The notes: a model not told the origin generated them from the letters alone. Counted from the stretch's first letter, positions 22,260 to 36,230 are shown. The stretch is DNA of 64,000 bases from Alentia gelatinosa (GCA_950022655.1 OX465588.1:20508527-20572526), one strand, 5' to 3'. Made by a program: numbers and translations.

Positions 22260-25200
22260 GCACACACCGAACAAAATGCATTACTAGAATATAATTTGAT
22301 TGAAATCATCATAGTAGATATAGCTATAATCCACCTTTAAGACACAACACTTAAGTCAATACATTCCATGACTATGTATTTTCTTCGCGGCATCTCAAGA
22401 TGCAGTGCATTAAACATTATACAGTCTTTGTGTATTCTATCTGTTCATGGGTCACTGACAAATCAGCATATGTTTACATGTATAATTGCTAAACCTGGCA
22501 ACAAGTTGCCCCTATCACAATACGACCAGTTCCGTAGAAAATTTTCTTTAGGCTGTGCGCATTTTCGCTCTACCGTATTCTAACCCTAGTAGGATGTTTC
22601 CCATTGGTTTCCATTCCCTGTAGTTATGTAAGGTCATTCTTGATTGGCTGTGCACTTTCTACATATCCTCTGTGTACCCACCTGAAGGTGTTTTTTTATA
22701 GTGTGGTTTTTCTTTTGTTATTTTATGTGGCTCTGTGCCCACCTGTTCTCGCTCATCTTTTTTTTACAATTCCCCGTTCTTTTCTTGTTTCTTTTAATGA
22801 AATTAAGTATCCAGTCATTTTCCGATTAGGGGATATTTTCTTGATATTTTCTCCTTTTTCCGTGGGAGGGGGGGAGTTTATAATTTTGAGTCTTTTAGAA
22901 AAATGTCAATGGGACCTATTATTATGAAGTCCCAAAAGGTTACCTGGAATATAGATCTTAACTTTCTAGAATATAGTATCTCAGAAAAGATAGTAGTCTT
23001 ACTCATAGTCGATACGTTGTGCAGTACTCGATGATACAATAATATCATCATCTTTTGACCGCAATTATTCTTAATTATTGTTAAAGTAATTAGAGTATGA
23101 GCAAAATCCTAAAGAAAAGGATTAGTCCCGAATCGATCACTGCTCAAATTCAAAAGTTTCTTTGATACCTTTGATGACTACTTTTTCACTGAACCTTCAC
23201 AGTTTCCCAATTAAGAACATGCTGCTTTTCCTTACCTCGTGCCTTCTTAGAAAAAGATTTAGTGCAGCTAGTCTTTGAGAAAAAAATCCAAATCGAAAGA
23301 AAGGTAAAAAAAGAAATGCATTTGTGTTTTTGTAGCCATCTATACACTGCAGTGTGTCGCTCAGTCAGTGACTTGTTTCAGTATCCCAATAGGCTGAGCC
23401 GTGTAAGGTAAATCAGGGTCGGCTTCTATAACATGAGGAATTAAGTTAAGGCTGGAAGCAATTAATCAATAGGACTTAATTGGTGTTTTTTCTACCCTAG
23501 TGATAGGATACTATTGAGTTAGTGAGTTGTGTCAGTGAGTTGGATGAAAATGCGTAATGCCCACAATCTCGGGATTCAAAAGCGCTGCTGACTTAGTTCT
23601 TTCCTTGCAAAAATATGTAAATATGATAGAACGAATTCCCAAGCACCTTTATCTTTCCATTTCCTCCTCATGAGAAATATTCAATGTCTCTGTAGCCTTA
23701 ACCACAACGTATGTACTTTTTACCTATCCCCGCGCTCCTATGATTTACATAATCTATAGCTGTTGATATTAATCACGTATTAATTCTTTTCTGCTTTCGC
23801 TGTTTCTCAAGGTCAAGAAAACGACCGATATTCCCCTTTTCCAACTATTTTACATCTCTCTGTAAATACATTGGAAGTATCGCTGATTTATCAAATGGGT
23901 CTCTGTAACACAACCTTGTTAACAGTTTCTTAAATGTTTCAAGTGTCACCCTCATACTTCAAGTAACCATTAACACTGAAATTGCCCTCTCTCTCTACAT
24001 TACACTTCCTGAAAAAGCTCATCATGTACAACTGTACGAACATTACAGGACCATGGAATGTGTATTTATGGAATGCCATTAGTTGGGTTCTTAACTTGAT
24101 TCCGAGTAACAAAGGTAAACATTTAAAAAAGCCATTGGGGTTTCTTAAAATATTACAGGGATTACTAACAGTCTAAGGGTTACCAATGACAGAATGGAGT
24201 GGTAACACAGCCTCTCCTTGCTTCTGATTCATAAATCACTGACATCTGCCAGATGGATATGGTATATGGCAAGATGCTGAAGTGGTCAGGCTTACAAAAC
24301 CCTTATATGTTGCGACGTTTTCCTGGTACCGTATGATGGGTTGGCCTCATACTGTGACAAGATCGAGGGTGTCCACACAACACCGCTTTTACCTACTTAG
24401 TGGGATTATACAAATAGGATAAATTACCCGACCCCATTAAGTGATTATATGCATCACCTGTATCAATGGATTGACTAAGTTGGAGTGCCATTCTCTGGCA
24501 TTGATACTGACGTGAGAGAGAGACCATTATGGATTTATACATAAGTTCCTATTGTGCGACCTTTGCATGGATGCCAAAGGCACTAATTCTGACAGAGATA
24601 TGCCTAATATGTGCTGTTTCCAGGTGGGAAGGTTGAAAACTTTGGCTGGTAACTATTAGGATGGGACGATTGCTTAATAAAGATACCTCCGGATGCATAT
24701 CAGATTAATTATGTTTATTTCGTGTGAAAGCTGACCACATGATATGGCCGTTGATGGGAAGTTCCTCGAAATGGCGCTGCGAGAGGTGTCGCGCTTGCAT
24801 CTGGGACTCCTTCCGCCGTTAATTTTCATGTTTTTCATATCAATTGCATATTCCTCTTTTTACTCTTTACAATGATCGCGCCTCCGATGAATGAGGGTTG
24901 ATATTTTGATTCGAAGATGGGAAAATACAATATGCAGTATAAAGAAAACAGCCCATGTTGGCCCAAGAACCCACATGCAAGATCGTTTAGTGTATTTTAT
25001 CAAGAAGACATCCCCTTTGCACCATGCAGACTTTTCCTTACTACAGTAACACATTCTTCTAATGCCTTACATTGGTAAGGGAGCCAAAAGGGCCAAGGCC
25101 AAGGGCAATGTCAGTCATTGGATGTTTTGACATACACGACCTTAGAAATAATTGTTGACAGCAGCGAGTTGATGAATCCGTGACGTCAGAGGCGCTTATC

Positions 25201-26340
25201 ATCATCCCCCACAGGGACTGGGCCGTTAGGGTTCGATTACAATCATTTTCCGGCAAGGTAGCAGGGGTATGGACGATAATATTTGCTCACATTGCGTAAC
25301 ACTGCTTTGGCGGTTTATGTATCGATGTCATAATCAATATTCTGCTCTTCAAGTCTTTGCTTCGGCGTTATTAGTGTTATTAGAATAATAGCCCTACATG
25401 CTCCCTATAGGGGTTAGGGTAGTTCATCCCATGATATTTCGTGAGAGTAAAGAGCATTTGGTCCGCGAACTATGGCTACTAGAGCTCTACTATTTTGTGT
25501 GTGATAATCTGAATTACACGAAATAAGTTGGAGCATTCCTATGGAAGGATTATATAAGTCTACTTATGTCTGCAACATCAACTGATATTCATAATGTATT
25601 CAAAATTCATTAACAGTAATATAGGCCGTCGAATTTACTTGTAAAACAAGTTTCTATGTTACATCACATGTTACATCCACTGTCCTTGGAACAAAGTAAC
25701 TGAAAAACGTCAGTTTCTTTAAAGAATACGTTGCACTGTAAATGCAAAACAGAAGCTGGTCTTGGAGAGATTTTATATTTCTGTTATGCACCTAATACGA
25801 ACCTGTCAATCAATTCTCAGCATACCGTTTAGATATCGCCTGGCATGACGGATTAGATTGTGGCTATTTACAAATACATGGGAGGACCATTAACCACTAC
25901 GGTCATCCACACCGCCATAGTGTGTATGGGTCAAGTACCCCTATTCACCTGCGGTCTGTGAAGTGCCTGCCAAATCATTAAGTATACAACCCAAGACTGG
26001 TTTATTGAGCCTGGAGCCACAGTATTCCTTGTTCGATCCATTTTCAGATTTTCATTTTTACCTCTATAGAGGCATCTTCTTGTGAACAGGCATCGTGTCT
26101 CGCACGCCATCGGCCATTTTCTAACTATACACATATTCTTGCACTCAAGGGCGAACATATGGTGGCCGGAATGAAATATCTAGCTGATATTTCCATTTAG
26201 GCCGCCTGACCTAGATGGGGAAGGGTCGGCTGCATTGCGCACAAATGGTAGAAAATTTCTTCCCTGGAGCCCCCATATTTTTTTCTGTTGGCTCTATGGA
26301 GTCGATGAATGGGTTGTAAGCCTGCTATAAAAAAAAAAAT
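22260..26340. other. No gene recognised
   Basis: AT-rich, with T-rich segments near 22680-22860. No repeat boundary, RNA gene or protein domain was recognised. Confidence 0.4.
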
Positions 26341-26640
26341 TTTAAAAGAGCAAAAATGTGTGCCCTCGAAGTTGAGGGTTGTCCACCTTGCCGACTGAGT
26401 CAGGGCAAGTGCCTATATCATAACACACACGATCCATGTGACAATACTCAGGCTGATAATCCACCAGGGTTGAGGTAGGCAGGTACTTTGCCTGCCCATC
26501 CTCTAAAGAGCTGAGGTGACGCTGCATGTACAACAGCTGTGGCGTTGTGACGGGTCTTGATCCGGCAGTCACTGAAAGCATGGGAGTGGGACATTCCCAG
26601 GACTGCCAAGCAGTAGTCACACATGTAACTTGCCATACCT
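26341..26640 (-). other. Unassigned GC-balanced segment with two minus-strand open frames
   Basis: Two overlapping minus frames (26636-26448 and 26620-26342) are open through a segment with more balanced composition than its flanks. One contains CDYC...H, loosely like a zinc-binding pattern, but spacing and context do not support a call. It may be a fragment of an old element. Confidence 0.15.
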
Positions 26641-28373
26641 AAACCATCATAAAAGGCGCTTGCAGGCTGCGTCCATTTGGCGAATTAAAGGCTATTCATC
26701 TGACGATTCTTGGATAGTTGCTAGCTGACTGCAAGCCATGAGGCAATTGGTCCTTGTCGGAAAAACACCTCAACGTTAAACATATGCAGTATTCCCTACA
26801 GATCTATACACATGGCTGATGTCACTGATGACTCATTTGAGACCAGAACGTTGTGCCTGGACGTTTGTAGGACCAGACCGGTAATAACGCTATCCATGCA
26901 TGATGTAGCATCCTCCAAACTGACCGAATTGCATTTGAATTCGTTATTGTTCGGTGATGTCTGGCTACTATGGTTGTGTGTATTTGCTTGGCCCGTACCC
27001 GCTGTGACAGCCTCGCTCCCTCTGTCAGTAAAGATATTATTTTGATTTTACTTTTACACACTTTGTCGGCATATTTTTTTGCTTATACCTAGTATTTTAG
27101 TATGTAGCTCTATTTCATACAATTGGACGGTATTGTATAGTAGTGTTCCATAAAGATATTATCATAACCACCAGTGACGCAGCGATTTTGTATTACGATT
27201 TGTGGTTGACATCACTTGTACACTTTTGGTGAATGCCAGGGATCGGTGACTGAAGCTAGAAGTCGAGGGTCTTCCTACATGATCGATGTATTCTGAAACA
27301 AAAACATCTCTCCTCAAAGCTCTTTCTCAACAACTGCCGGTAGATTTATAGCCAGACAATGTCTGTCATCGTATTACAATCCTTGACACTCTTTGAATAA
27401 ATCGATAATTTCCTGAATTCATTTCCTTTTAATTTCAGACGTGCCTCCTCCGGATGTGTCAGATCACTTGCCAACTATTGATCTGCGGATATTATTGCTA
27501 GTCAACACTTTATATATAGATTGAATAACATCTATATATGAACTTTATCTACTAATATATAACGGCTATCAAGCTAAATATAGCAAATGCATTATTTGAT
27601 TGACACAGCTTGGCCTTTTGATATCGAGGTATCTATGTTCAATGGCTAATCTGTCAACAACAAAAATTACATTACCCAATTTGTACTGGTGTGATGTTCA
27701 ATGTAATGTCTGCATCAATGTAAAATCGAAAACCATCCATATATTCTGATTATACAAGGCTCGTAAAATATGAAAATGAATTATAAGTCAGGTCACACCT
27801 TCCTGCGGAAGTTCCCAATCACTACGCTACCACTGACAGATTGCTTCTAGTCCCAACAACATTTAAATTTACAGTTCATCAACTTTTTCAGCCCAAGTTC
27901 TATAGCATAGCAAGTAGAGGGAAATCAGAGACTAGAATATGTATATGAAGTCACTGGGAATTACAGCCCTGATTCAAAAGTAGCCAAGATATGAAAGGAG
28001 AATGAAAGAAACAGTGCTATTCATCATCATTATTCATTATCAAGTTAAGTTTATACATAGCTAATAAGAATCAAAGAAATGGTGTAGAAGGACTATCTCG
28101 TTTAGAAAGGGTTGGAAATTTGATCCGAGAATTCTTTCTCAAAAATTATAATTCTATAAGATAGCTTACAACCCTGTGACTAAAACCTCAGAATATTGGG
28201 CGGATGTGTATTTTGCCGACCTCCCCGTACCCTTAATTCTGTCATTATCAACCTCATACAGAGTGTCCATAGAAAGCACATAGGGAGCGTGTAACAACAT
28301 ACCCGGTGTAACAAAGAACGCATGCTGAAAATTAGGGTTTAACTAAAGCGAACTAATATCGGCATCTAAGAAA
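26641..28373. other. No gene recognised
   Basis: AT-rich sequence without supported features. Confidence 0.4.
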
Positions 28374-28541
28374 AGGTGGATAATACATACAATATAAACT
28401 GATTTCGGATAAAAGCGGTCATATGCCCCTCGAATTGCATCTACGCAATATCCTAACACACTCTTGGATATTGGTACGCATCACCTCCTCGGAGCATACA
28501 GCCGCTTGTATCTGAAACCAATCAATATTGTGTATTTATCT
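28374..28541. repeat. Palindromic MITE family P, copy B
   Basis: Starts AGGTGGATAATAC and continues with arms CTGATTTCGGATAAAAGCGG...CATATGCCCC and GGAGCATACAGCCGCTTG...TGAAACCA. The centre ACGCAATATCC / GGATATTGGTACGC matches copies A and C. It is more diverged than copy A. Confidence 0.7.
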
Positions 28542-29743
28542 TGCAATAATTTGCCGCGGGCTGTCATGGATATCGTTTATCACACATAAATATCCTAATG
28601 GTGGCCCCTACTTTGCAAGACGTATATGGACACTTACATGTATGCACTCTAATTAGGGCATACTGGAAGCAGTGGAAAGGTTTTGGTACCGTCGCACACT
28701 TGCTGATAGGAGTGTAGCAGAGTTGTGGATCATCCTTGCAAATAAACCACTCGTCCCATATCCTATCTACACAGTGTATCATAGCAAATATTATTTAGAC
28801 ATTATGGGACGATAGCCTCTGCAAACCATAATCTAATGTGGGTATACATGGATGAGCCAACTGTCAAGACTTGATACTTTAGACAATACGAACGACAATA
28901 CAACTTTTCGCGTATCAATGAAGCCACAACTGTCGTCATTTGTCACAGGGTTATATAACGTTTGCATGATCTTCTATGTAAATTCCACTGGAATTTTAAA
29001 ATGAAAAAGAAATGTTCCTTTAACATGTTATAATGGATAGGAATTCCCTCTGCAAAACACATCAAAGTTAATGGCCGAATATTAGTGGTATCTGATATAT
29101 ATAGCATGAGCAATTTTGGATAAAGATTATCAAAACAATGAAAATCCCCTTTATCTATCATGAGTGCAGAGAAATCATCGTTCTACAAATGTTGCATGCA
29201 TATTTGTAGAGGTTCAAAGCAATAAAGAAAGAACTTCCTTCGCATATACAGAAAGCGACTAACAAGGAAACCTTTAAAAAAGAATTACGATTATGGAGAA
29301 AAGCACAAAAGTCTAACTAGGAAACATAGCTAAGCATTACACTAACATACCCTACATTATTTCATTTATTTCACCTTATTTTGATGATTTAGAAGATGTA
29401 TAATCTCGATGTAACACACCTTATTCACTGGAAGAACTGTACTACCAAACAGAAGTGAAATAAAATTCTTTAAAAAAAAAAATAATGACAGAAGTATACT
29501 ACTAACATCGAATAGCCTTACGCCTGAACATAAAAGGTTGTGAGCAAACATGATTTATTAATACATGAAATTGTTTATGTCCATGTTTTGTGATACTCAC
29601 TATTTTGGCTTCCATCCTTTTATCAGTCGCCTTTTCCTAGTAAAGATTGGATCTCCAAGGATCTTTAGCTGTAAGGCAAAGATCCTCGGAGATCCATGTA
29701 TTTTTCGCCCTCAGGTCTCTCTTAGATTGTATTCCGAAGGACC
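28542..29743. other. No gene recognised
   Basis: AT-rich. 29650-29690 shows a small inverted pair around GGATCTCCAAGGATC / GATCCTCGGAGATCC. Confidence 0.4.
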
Positions 29744-30050
29744 AGGGACCTGTTTCAGTAGTTTCGTGACATGTCTAGATGGCGTCTGTGACACCGCACG
29801 GACAGATCACAAGGCTGCAATCGATGACACGCGGAATTTCACTCACTTCACGTGGGAATCAAGTGACGAAATTTTAACACAAGTAGTGGATACATATAAT
29901 CTATAATCGTTCCAAATATGAAGAAGATTGCCTGCTTCGACCCTCTGATATTGGCTAGACTTTTTCCGCTGTTGTTTGCACTGTTGGTGCCGCTGTTGAT
30001 GTCTGTCTAGGCCTAATGTCACGAAACTACTGAAACAGGTCCGTGGTCCC
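29744..30050. mobile_element. MITE family G (GGGACCTGTTTC termini), copy 1
   Basis: Terminal inverted repeats of at least 26 bp: ACCTGTTTCAGTAGTTTCGT at the left and ACGAAACTACTGAAACAGGT at the right, with TGACAT/ATGTCA continuing inward. The inside shares ACTGTTGGTGCCGC and GTCTGTCTA (inverted) with the copies at 38405 and 40562. No ORF. It is a non-autonomous DNA element. Confidence 0.7.
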
Positions 30051-30059
30051 TTGCAGTTT

Positions 30060-30425
30060 GGTGGACAAAAGTGACCAAAATGTCTTTATGGCTACCATCT
30101 CTTCGGAAAGGGCCAACACGCCTGACCACATCCATCTCTATGGTGGAATCTTAGTGTTAGTGTGGCTGTTATGATTTCCATTACGGTGTTTCGTGAATTT
30201 TCGTCCTTCTTTTCCTGAACCCCACTTATCGCAATGTTTTTGACCCGCATCTCTTGCTGCACACCCTCTAGATCCTTCTTCTTCACTCGCTCTATCTCCG
30301 TTGTCGCCTTGTTTAACTTCTTTAGGCCTGTACCAATCCTCGTTTTCAGAGCTGTATTTTCCCCTCTGGTGTTTCATTTCTGTCTTCTTTTCTCCTTTAG
30401 TCTGTGCGAAGTTTTCTAGTGAATG
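30060..30425 (-). pseudogene. LINE ORF1 remnant (coiled coil plus start of L1-type RRM)
   Basis: Read on the minus strand across two frames, this gives a Lys/Glu-rich coiled coil (KKLNKATTEIERVKKK...) followed by VKNIAISGVQEKKDENSRN. That matches the entry to the RNA-recognition motif of LINE ORF1 proteins, where the pattern is xNxxIxGVxE then xEN. The reading frame changes once, and the homology ends near 30140. It is an old fragment, not a working gene. It abuts MITE copy 1. Confidence 0.6.
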
Positions 30426-31140
30426 ATTTAGTTCACTACGGCTCCTCGCGAAATAAAGTCAAAGCTGGTGGCTTAGGTAAATAAATTTGATTTTTCAGTT
30501 GATTTTATGAATTGAATGTGTAAATTGTTTATTAAAAGATGTATCTTAAAATAGTGAGAAAGTCAGTTCAGTGCGTTGGGAATGGCTGCCGAGACTTGTG
30601 CAGTGGGAGTGTGGATGTTTGTCTGGTATGCTCCTGACTTCCATCACCCATAGTTTCTAATTTGTAGAGGGGTTGCCCTGACGGGAGGCCGGATCCTCCA
30701 CATTGGTCTTGTAAGTCTTGATGCATTCTATTGCCTCAATGGCCCTGATCACATTGAATTGGTTGATTGGCCGCACCTATCATGAGGAGGTACCACCTGA
30801 TGTGACTCAGCTTGTTCTTGATCGTGGCTGGAGACACATCCCTCGCAGCCCAGGGCTGAAGGACCACACAGGCATGCTGATACCCAGGGTCCAGTGGGTC
30901 AATCTTCCATCTGAAGCATACGCCCAGGTAGGCCCTACATCTATCTTGAAACTAAAAACCCATTCCAAGTACTGGCCCTGGAGCCTACTGAAAACAGGGC
31001 TGCTCAGCACCCTACGTACTGAGATACTCCAGAATAAAGATCATCCTTTAAAAAAAAAAAGTATCGAACTGTGGAGCAGGATGCTGCGTTGGTGGCATCG
31101 GCCCGGGCTACCTCCTCGTGTGCTGCTGCTCATTCCAGCA
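30426..31140. other. Probable decayed retroelement sequence, not resolved
   Basis: A 193-codon plus-strand open frame (30718-31299) has no recognisable domain and partly lies antisense to the RT/RNase H fragment that follows. I read it as a shadow or a degenerate part of the neighbouring element. Confidence 0.3.
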
Positions 31141-32080
31141 GTGACGATAGCTCCTCATCTGTCAAATATATGGGTTATTGCCTTTACCTGCATCAGTTGC
31201 CCTGCAGCAAAGACATTAGCGACATCATTATATTTGTTAGAAGACAAGCGGGCTCTGCTCAAAGTGTCTGCGACCACGTTCTGCTCACCTGAGACATGAA
31301 CACGAGTTATGTCAATGCTGTAGAGTGCCTGTGTCTTCCAGGCATCCAAGGCTGTTGGGGTGACCTGGCCAGAATATGTGTGATGGCCGTCTTTCCCCCC
31401 AACTCCGAACAGGCAGGCATCAACATTGATGTTTTTAGTGAAGGTGGTCTTGGGGATGATGCCGACGCCATTCCAGGCCTTGGCAAATTTTGAAAACCGA
31501 ATACAGGCCTTCCTTATGTCAGTCGAAACATTGAAATGGAAGCATCTGTAGTTGAGCTGGGTCATCGGCCCATCGCTTACACGCAGACATTGCTCGGTTG
31601 CAGCTGCGATTTAACGTGGCCAAGCAATATAAGCTGTAATTTAGCTGAGAGAAGTGGTGGGATCTATGTACAGATTCCTTTGGAGAGTTGTAGGCCTTAC
31701 ATAGTTTGTTTGGGGAAACGGAGGAGACGTGCTGTTGTACTGAGTTGCGGGTTTTCCCACTGTGAGTAGTGTGACTTTGAGTGGGAACTATGGCCATTAG
31801 GACTCATACATTTTGGATCTACTGCCTGTCCCTCCCAGAAAGCTTTTCTCGACCTGATCCCATACATAATGTGCCCATTTTCGTACCCCGTCCCATGAAA
31901 GCTTGGAAGCGTCATGAGCAATATCATGGAGTTGGGCAATTATGAAATGGGGATCGTCCTGGGAGAAATCACGGGGATTCTTTTGTAGAACCAGGCATAC
32001 AGTTAGATGCTCCAAGAGAAATATGTCAGATCTGATATCGAATTTGGACATAAGAGTCATACGCAATTCACAGGTGGCAA
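31140..32080 (-). pseudogene. DIRS-like (or related) retroelement fragment: gag-like, RT end and RNase H
   Basis: On the minus strand, from high to low coordinates: a gag-like segment ending WDGVRKWAHYVWDQVEK (about 32066-31800). Then a degraded RT tail. Then FAKAWNGVGIIP followed by NVDACLFGVGG (RNase H first Asp) and HVSGEQNVVADTLSRA (RNase H end). Only about 50 residues separate the two RNase H motifs, where about 100 are usual, and frame changes and stops are present. It is therefore deleted and dead. The gag-WDxVRxWA and DACLxGxGG patterns resemble tyrosine-recombinase (DIRS-type) elements of marine invertebrates. A Ty3-like origin is not excluded. Confidence 0.55.
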
Positions 32081-32539
32081 CATATAGGGTTTTGGAAGAA
32101 GTCTATCAGAGAAAATGTCATTCACCTGCCGGAACTTTTATCGGAGACTTGTGTGACCTGCCAGTCTTGTGGATTCACTAACGTCTTGTCTGATACCGGC
32201 ATGTAGAGTGATACTTTGTTATCAATTCTTAGGATTCTTCTAGCATAGTCTTTCATGATGGAAAGGGAGTTAGATTGGGAGAGGAGATCGACCCCTCAGT
32301 CCCTTAGTCACCTACCACTGCTACCTCTTTGCTTGTCTTGTTGAAGCTTGTGTAGCCAGCATGGCGGGATATATATTATATTCCACTCTATCTACCTTAA
32401 TTCGACATTAACCACTGACTAAAAGTGGTTAAAAGTGTGTACAGATACCAGAGTAAAGGTTCTCTGTGGTGCAGTGTCATGGTACATCATAATGATATTG
32501 GAAATGGATGGCTGATATGATGATTGAAAATAAGTATGT

Positions 32540-33220
32540 ATGAGGGTGATGGCGATGAGAAGTTTTCCTAATAATTATTTTGCATCGGTTTTTAAGAGTG
32601 ACCTGGACACAGTGGTCCCTGAGCTTCACCACTCAGAAGAAAATGTACAATTGGGTAGATTAAGAATTTCTCTGGTGAGCCCTCTTTCATCCAATTGTTT
32701 TATTAATGGTATCAAAGATAGACCTCTTAAATGTAATCATATTTTTTATGAAGATGATTTGCTTTTATACAAAGAATAAGTGATACTCATGATAAGACTG
32801 TTAGTGATAGTTTGTATCAGGTACAAGATGATGCTGATATCCTCTTCGACTGGTGCAGTAATAACTCTACGGTTAAAAACGCATAACAGGCCAAGTTATG
32901 CATTTTTGGCTCACCAAAACAGCCTATTAATCAGGAGGACAAAATCGTTCATTTTAGCCTACGAAAGCCTTGTAGTACCGATCTTTCATTACACAGGATA
33001 CTTCATAATGGAGCTACTATAAGATTGTTGGACAACCTCCAAAGTCTACAAAGTAGGACCTTCCGCATCTGTACCTGTACAAAGATAGGGGAGATCAGTG
33101 TTCGGAAATTGCACGAACGTTGAAAGGTAGATTTGTTTGTAACAAGAAGATTGTATCTAAAAAATGGTCTTTATGAAGCGATTTTGTAACTCAATTGTAC
33201 TTGTTTTAAACCCTGTAGCA
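32540..33220 (+). pseudogene. Decayed LINE reverse transcriptase fragment (jockey/CR1-like)
   Basis: Sense-strand fragments over shifting frames: a degenerate SPLSSNCFINGI (normally GSxLGPxLFxxxIND), then FYEDDLLLYK in the position of the FADD catalytic motif. Next come DILFDWCSNN, QAKLCIFGSP, and finally NGATIRLLDNLQSLQSRTFRIC, matching the LINE thumb (kLQxxQNRALRI). At least two frame changes and several stops are present. It is the 3' half of an old element, unrelated in orientation to the RNase H fragment beside it. Confidence 0.7.
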
Positions 33221-36200
33221 TAGGCGGCAATTGAACCTAGAAAGACCCTGTCTTGATAATGACTTACTGGAAGATATGTAACACATCGCATCAAGTGGAA
33301 TGAAGACGGAAGTGGATGTAGGGAGTGTGGGTGAAGGTAGAGGTGAAAGTTGTGGTTTTAAGTGTTATATTTAGGTGTGATATTTAGTTCCGAGGGAGCA
33401 GCAGTGAGCCAGCCTGAGACCATACGGACCATTTATGCTTTGGCAGAGCTTTTCTATTTGTTCTTTGAATATCAGAGTTTCCTCTTCCAACCTTGGTTCT
33501 GCTGCCACTGCCTCTTTATGTTCTTCTCATTCTTTGCGTAGGCTTTCCCTGAGATTGTCTACCTCATATTGTGATTGTAGCCCCCAAACAACATGTTAGG
33601 TCAGGTGTACATATATTTTTACATATGATTTTTATATGATTCATCCCGGCACAGTAAAGCAGCACCGGCGTTACAACAGAGAGGGACTGCCAAAACAATA
33701 GACTGTCGTGCATCTTCTAGATCTTTTTTGAGACACAGGAACACGTAAGGAAATAGCTGTTGTGGCTCCCCATCTTCAATAGGTAGTATCCACATTGTCA
33801 ACACAAGATATGAGATGAATGCGAACACACTATAAAAATACTACGCCGTGCACAGTATAAAAATACTCTCCAGTAAAGAGCAAAGGATGGACAGTTCTAG
33901 TGCTACGAGCAGCTAAATCGGGAAGTCATGTGAAACAGAAGATAAGAAGGCTACCATTGTGCACGTCTGTCTCCTCTATCATCATTCTGCACACGCCAAC
34001 TGGTGTAAACACTGGCGGAGTGATTCTACCGTGTGTAGGTAGATGTGGGTAGGTGGCCCTTTTGTCTGCCCAACACACATTATCTATTGATATGAGTGGC
34101 TCCATGGGAAGCCCTTAGAGGCAAATGTTAGGTCGGCGAGCAAGACGTGAGACACCCGGAAATGTTTTTATCGGGTTTCCGACACGCATGCGTAGTACTA
34201 ATGGAAGTCAGTGTTGGTTGTGGTGTCCTTTCCTACGTGATTTTCCGCCCGTTAGATGTCGCTAGTGCACATGGAGTGTGACAGTACTATTGTAGTGATC
34301 TGTGATGTGAGATTTATTTCGTAATTTTTTCGTTTTTCGTTTTTTTCTAAATCATCATTATTTGTCTCTTTTATTTTACATATCCATTTGTCTTTCACTT
34401 AAACATACATTATTCGCTAATACAAGATACTCTCGGGCATCTTATCAGCTACGGCTGGGCCTGCGCTGCTTCCCATTTGATCCCACAAGTAGCTAGAAAA
34501 GGCATCATGTTAGATAATTTGATGATAGTTATACCTTTATCATAAAGTACACATGGAATTACTTATACCTTGCAGTGACAAAATTCCTATATCGGGATTG
34601 ATTCTGATCATATTGTCAAATTTTCTTTAATTGGAGATAATTAAAAATTATATAGAAATTCGACTATATTATCCACCACGCCACCTATCGGCATCTGAGA
34701 ACAGTCTCCTAAGTGTGACGTCATCACCAACCAGCAACCAGCTCGCTGATGCCAGTCTCAAGTTTCCCACCCACCCACACCTAAGGATAGAGACTGTCAA
34801 TCTAGATACTCATATCACATTGTATCCTTTCAAATATATTCTTTTAGGCCTCGCCTAACCATGTTAACCATTAATGTTACCATATATGTAATCAATTACA
34901 GTTTATCTTACCATATATGTCAAACAACGAAATAAAATGTTATTTTGTCTCCTATAATATAGTTCGTTGAATTACATATTGTTTATTTCATTAATCACAT
35001 ATTGGTTGGTGTTTGAAGAACTATTGGGGACCGTGAATTCCAGTGTTCTAGTCTTTTAGGATCGAGATAACCTCCATAAGCTGTTCTTTTAAACATAAGA
35101 TAACTAAGAGCCTCCTCTATCAACGAATGAGGCAATTGCTAACTTATGAAGGATTTATATATTAGTATATGGTTCAGATTTAAGAGAAATTCTAAGATTT
35201 TTGTGATATTTTTGGTCAATAGATGAACATGGTACAAAGGAAGAAGGGAAATATGACCTAGCTATTATGATAGAAGAAAATATGCGTACTATATCGTTAA
35301 TCAAATATTTTTAAATGAACTGCCATCCCACAGTTTAATATATAAGACAAGATTCTCTGTCGAATAAGCCATTTAACTATACAAAATAAATGCAGAGCTC
35401 TACACTTCATAAAATGACAAAGGTGAAACGAAGAATATATGAACCTAAAAGCAAATGAGTCTCCTACGAAATATGTGATTAAAATAAATGGTATGAATAA
35501 TATAGTATTTAGCAAGAACCTATCACTTCAACACGCAACATGCCAAGGCCTCACTTGTTTATGGCACATGAGCATTCATATAAGGTACAGTACTGAACAG
35601 TGATAATTGTTCTGAAACACGCAAAAACGAGATGAAAACATCATCACAGCAGGAGGATTCGATTGATATTGGCAAGGCTTCATAGAGAATAGTATATGAG
35701 TGCAATACTGCAAAGCCTTATTGAAAAGGTTCTCATGTCTGACAGTAACGCCAGCAATAATCTGTTTTATCTCATTGAGAATACATGGAGTGTGATACTC
35801 ATACAGGACATTTTCCAACAATAGGAAATCATGAAATGTTGGGTACTTTTAGATTAAGTTCCGCCTTCTTTCCATTACGTTTCAGTTGTGTTTCATATTG
35901 CACCATTTAAGGGACATGGCAATTGTCGAGGCCATTTCGAGGCCTAAGTCTCCATTGAAAATGTATGGGGCCACAGAAAACCACTACCTATTTTTCATAG
36001 GTGGTCATAAACCATACCATGGGTCGGCTCTGTAAACAACTCGAGGTTAACAACGAAGGCCTGATACAATCACTATCCCTCGCGTTTGACAACGCGTCAA
36101 CCTCTCGCGGTTTACGGCAGTCCATCCAAAAAAATCATTGATTATTGTGAATATAATCTTCATTCATACTATTGCAGCATCCCAGATATCCCGCTCAATA

Positions 36201-36230
36201 TGATGACCACTCCATAGTAGACCATGTGAG
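33221..36230. other. No gene recognised
   Basis: Mostly AT-rich. Around 35940-36130 is a repeat-like patch with the motif CTCCATTGAAAATGTATGGG, a small hairpin ACCACTACCTAT...ATAGGTGGT (35988-36012) and CGCG-bearing inverted bits. Its borders are not defined. Confidence 0.4.

Noticed and set aside
25180..25260. Possible tRNA B box (GGGTTCGATTAC)
   Set aside because: No matching A box or paired acceptor stem at tRNA spacing.
30718..31299. 193-codon plus-strand open frame
   Set aside because: Partly antisense to an RNase H fragment and with no domain of its own.
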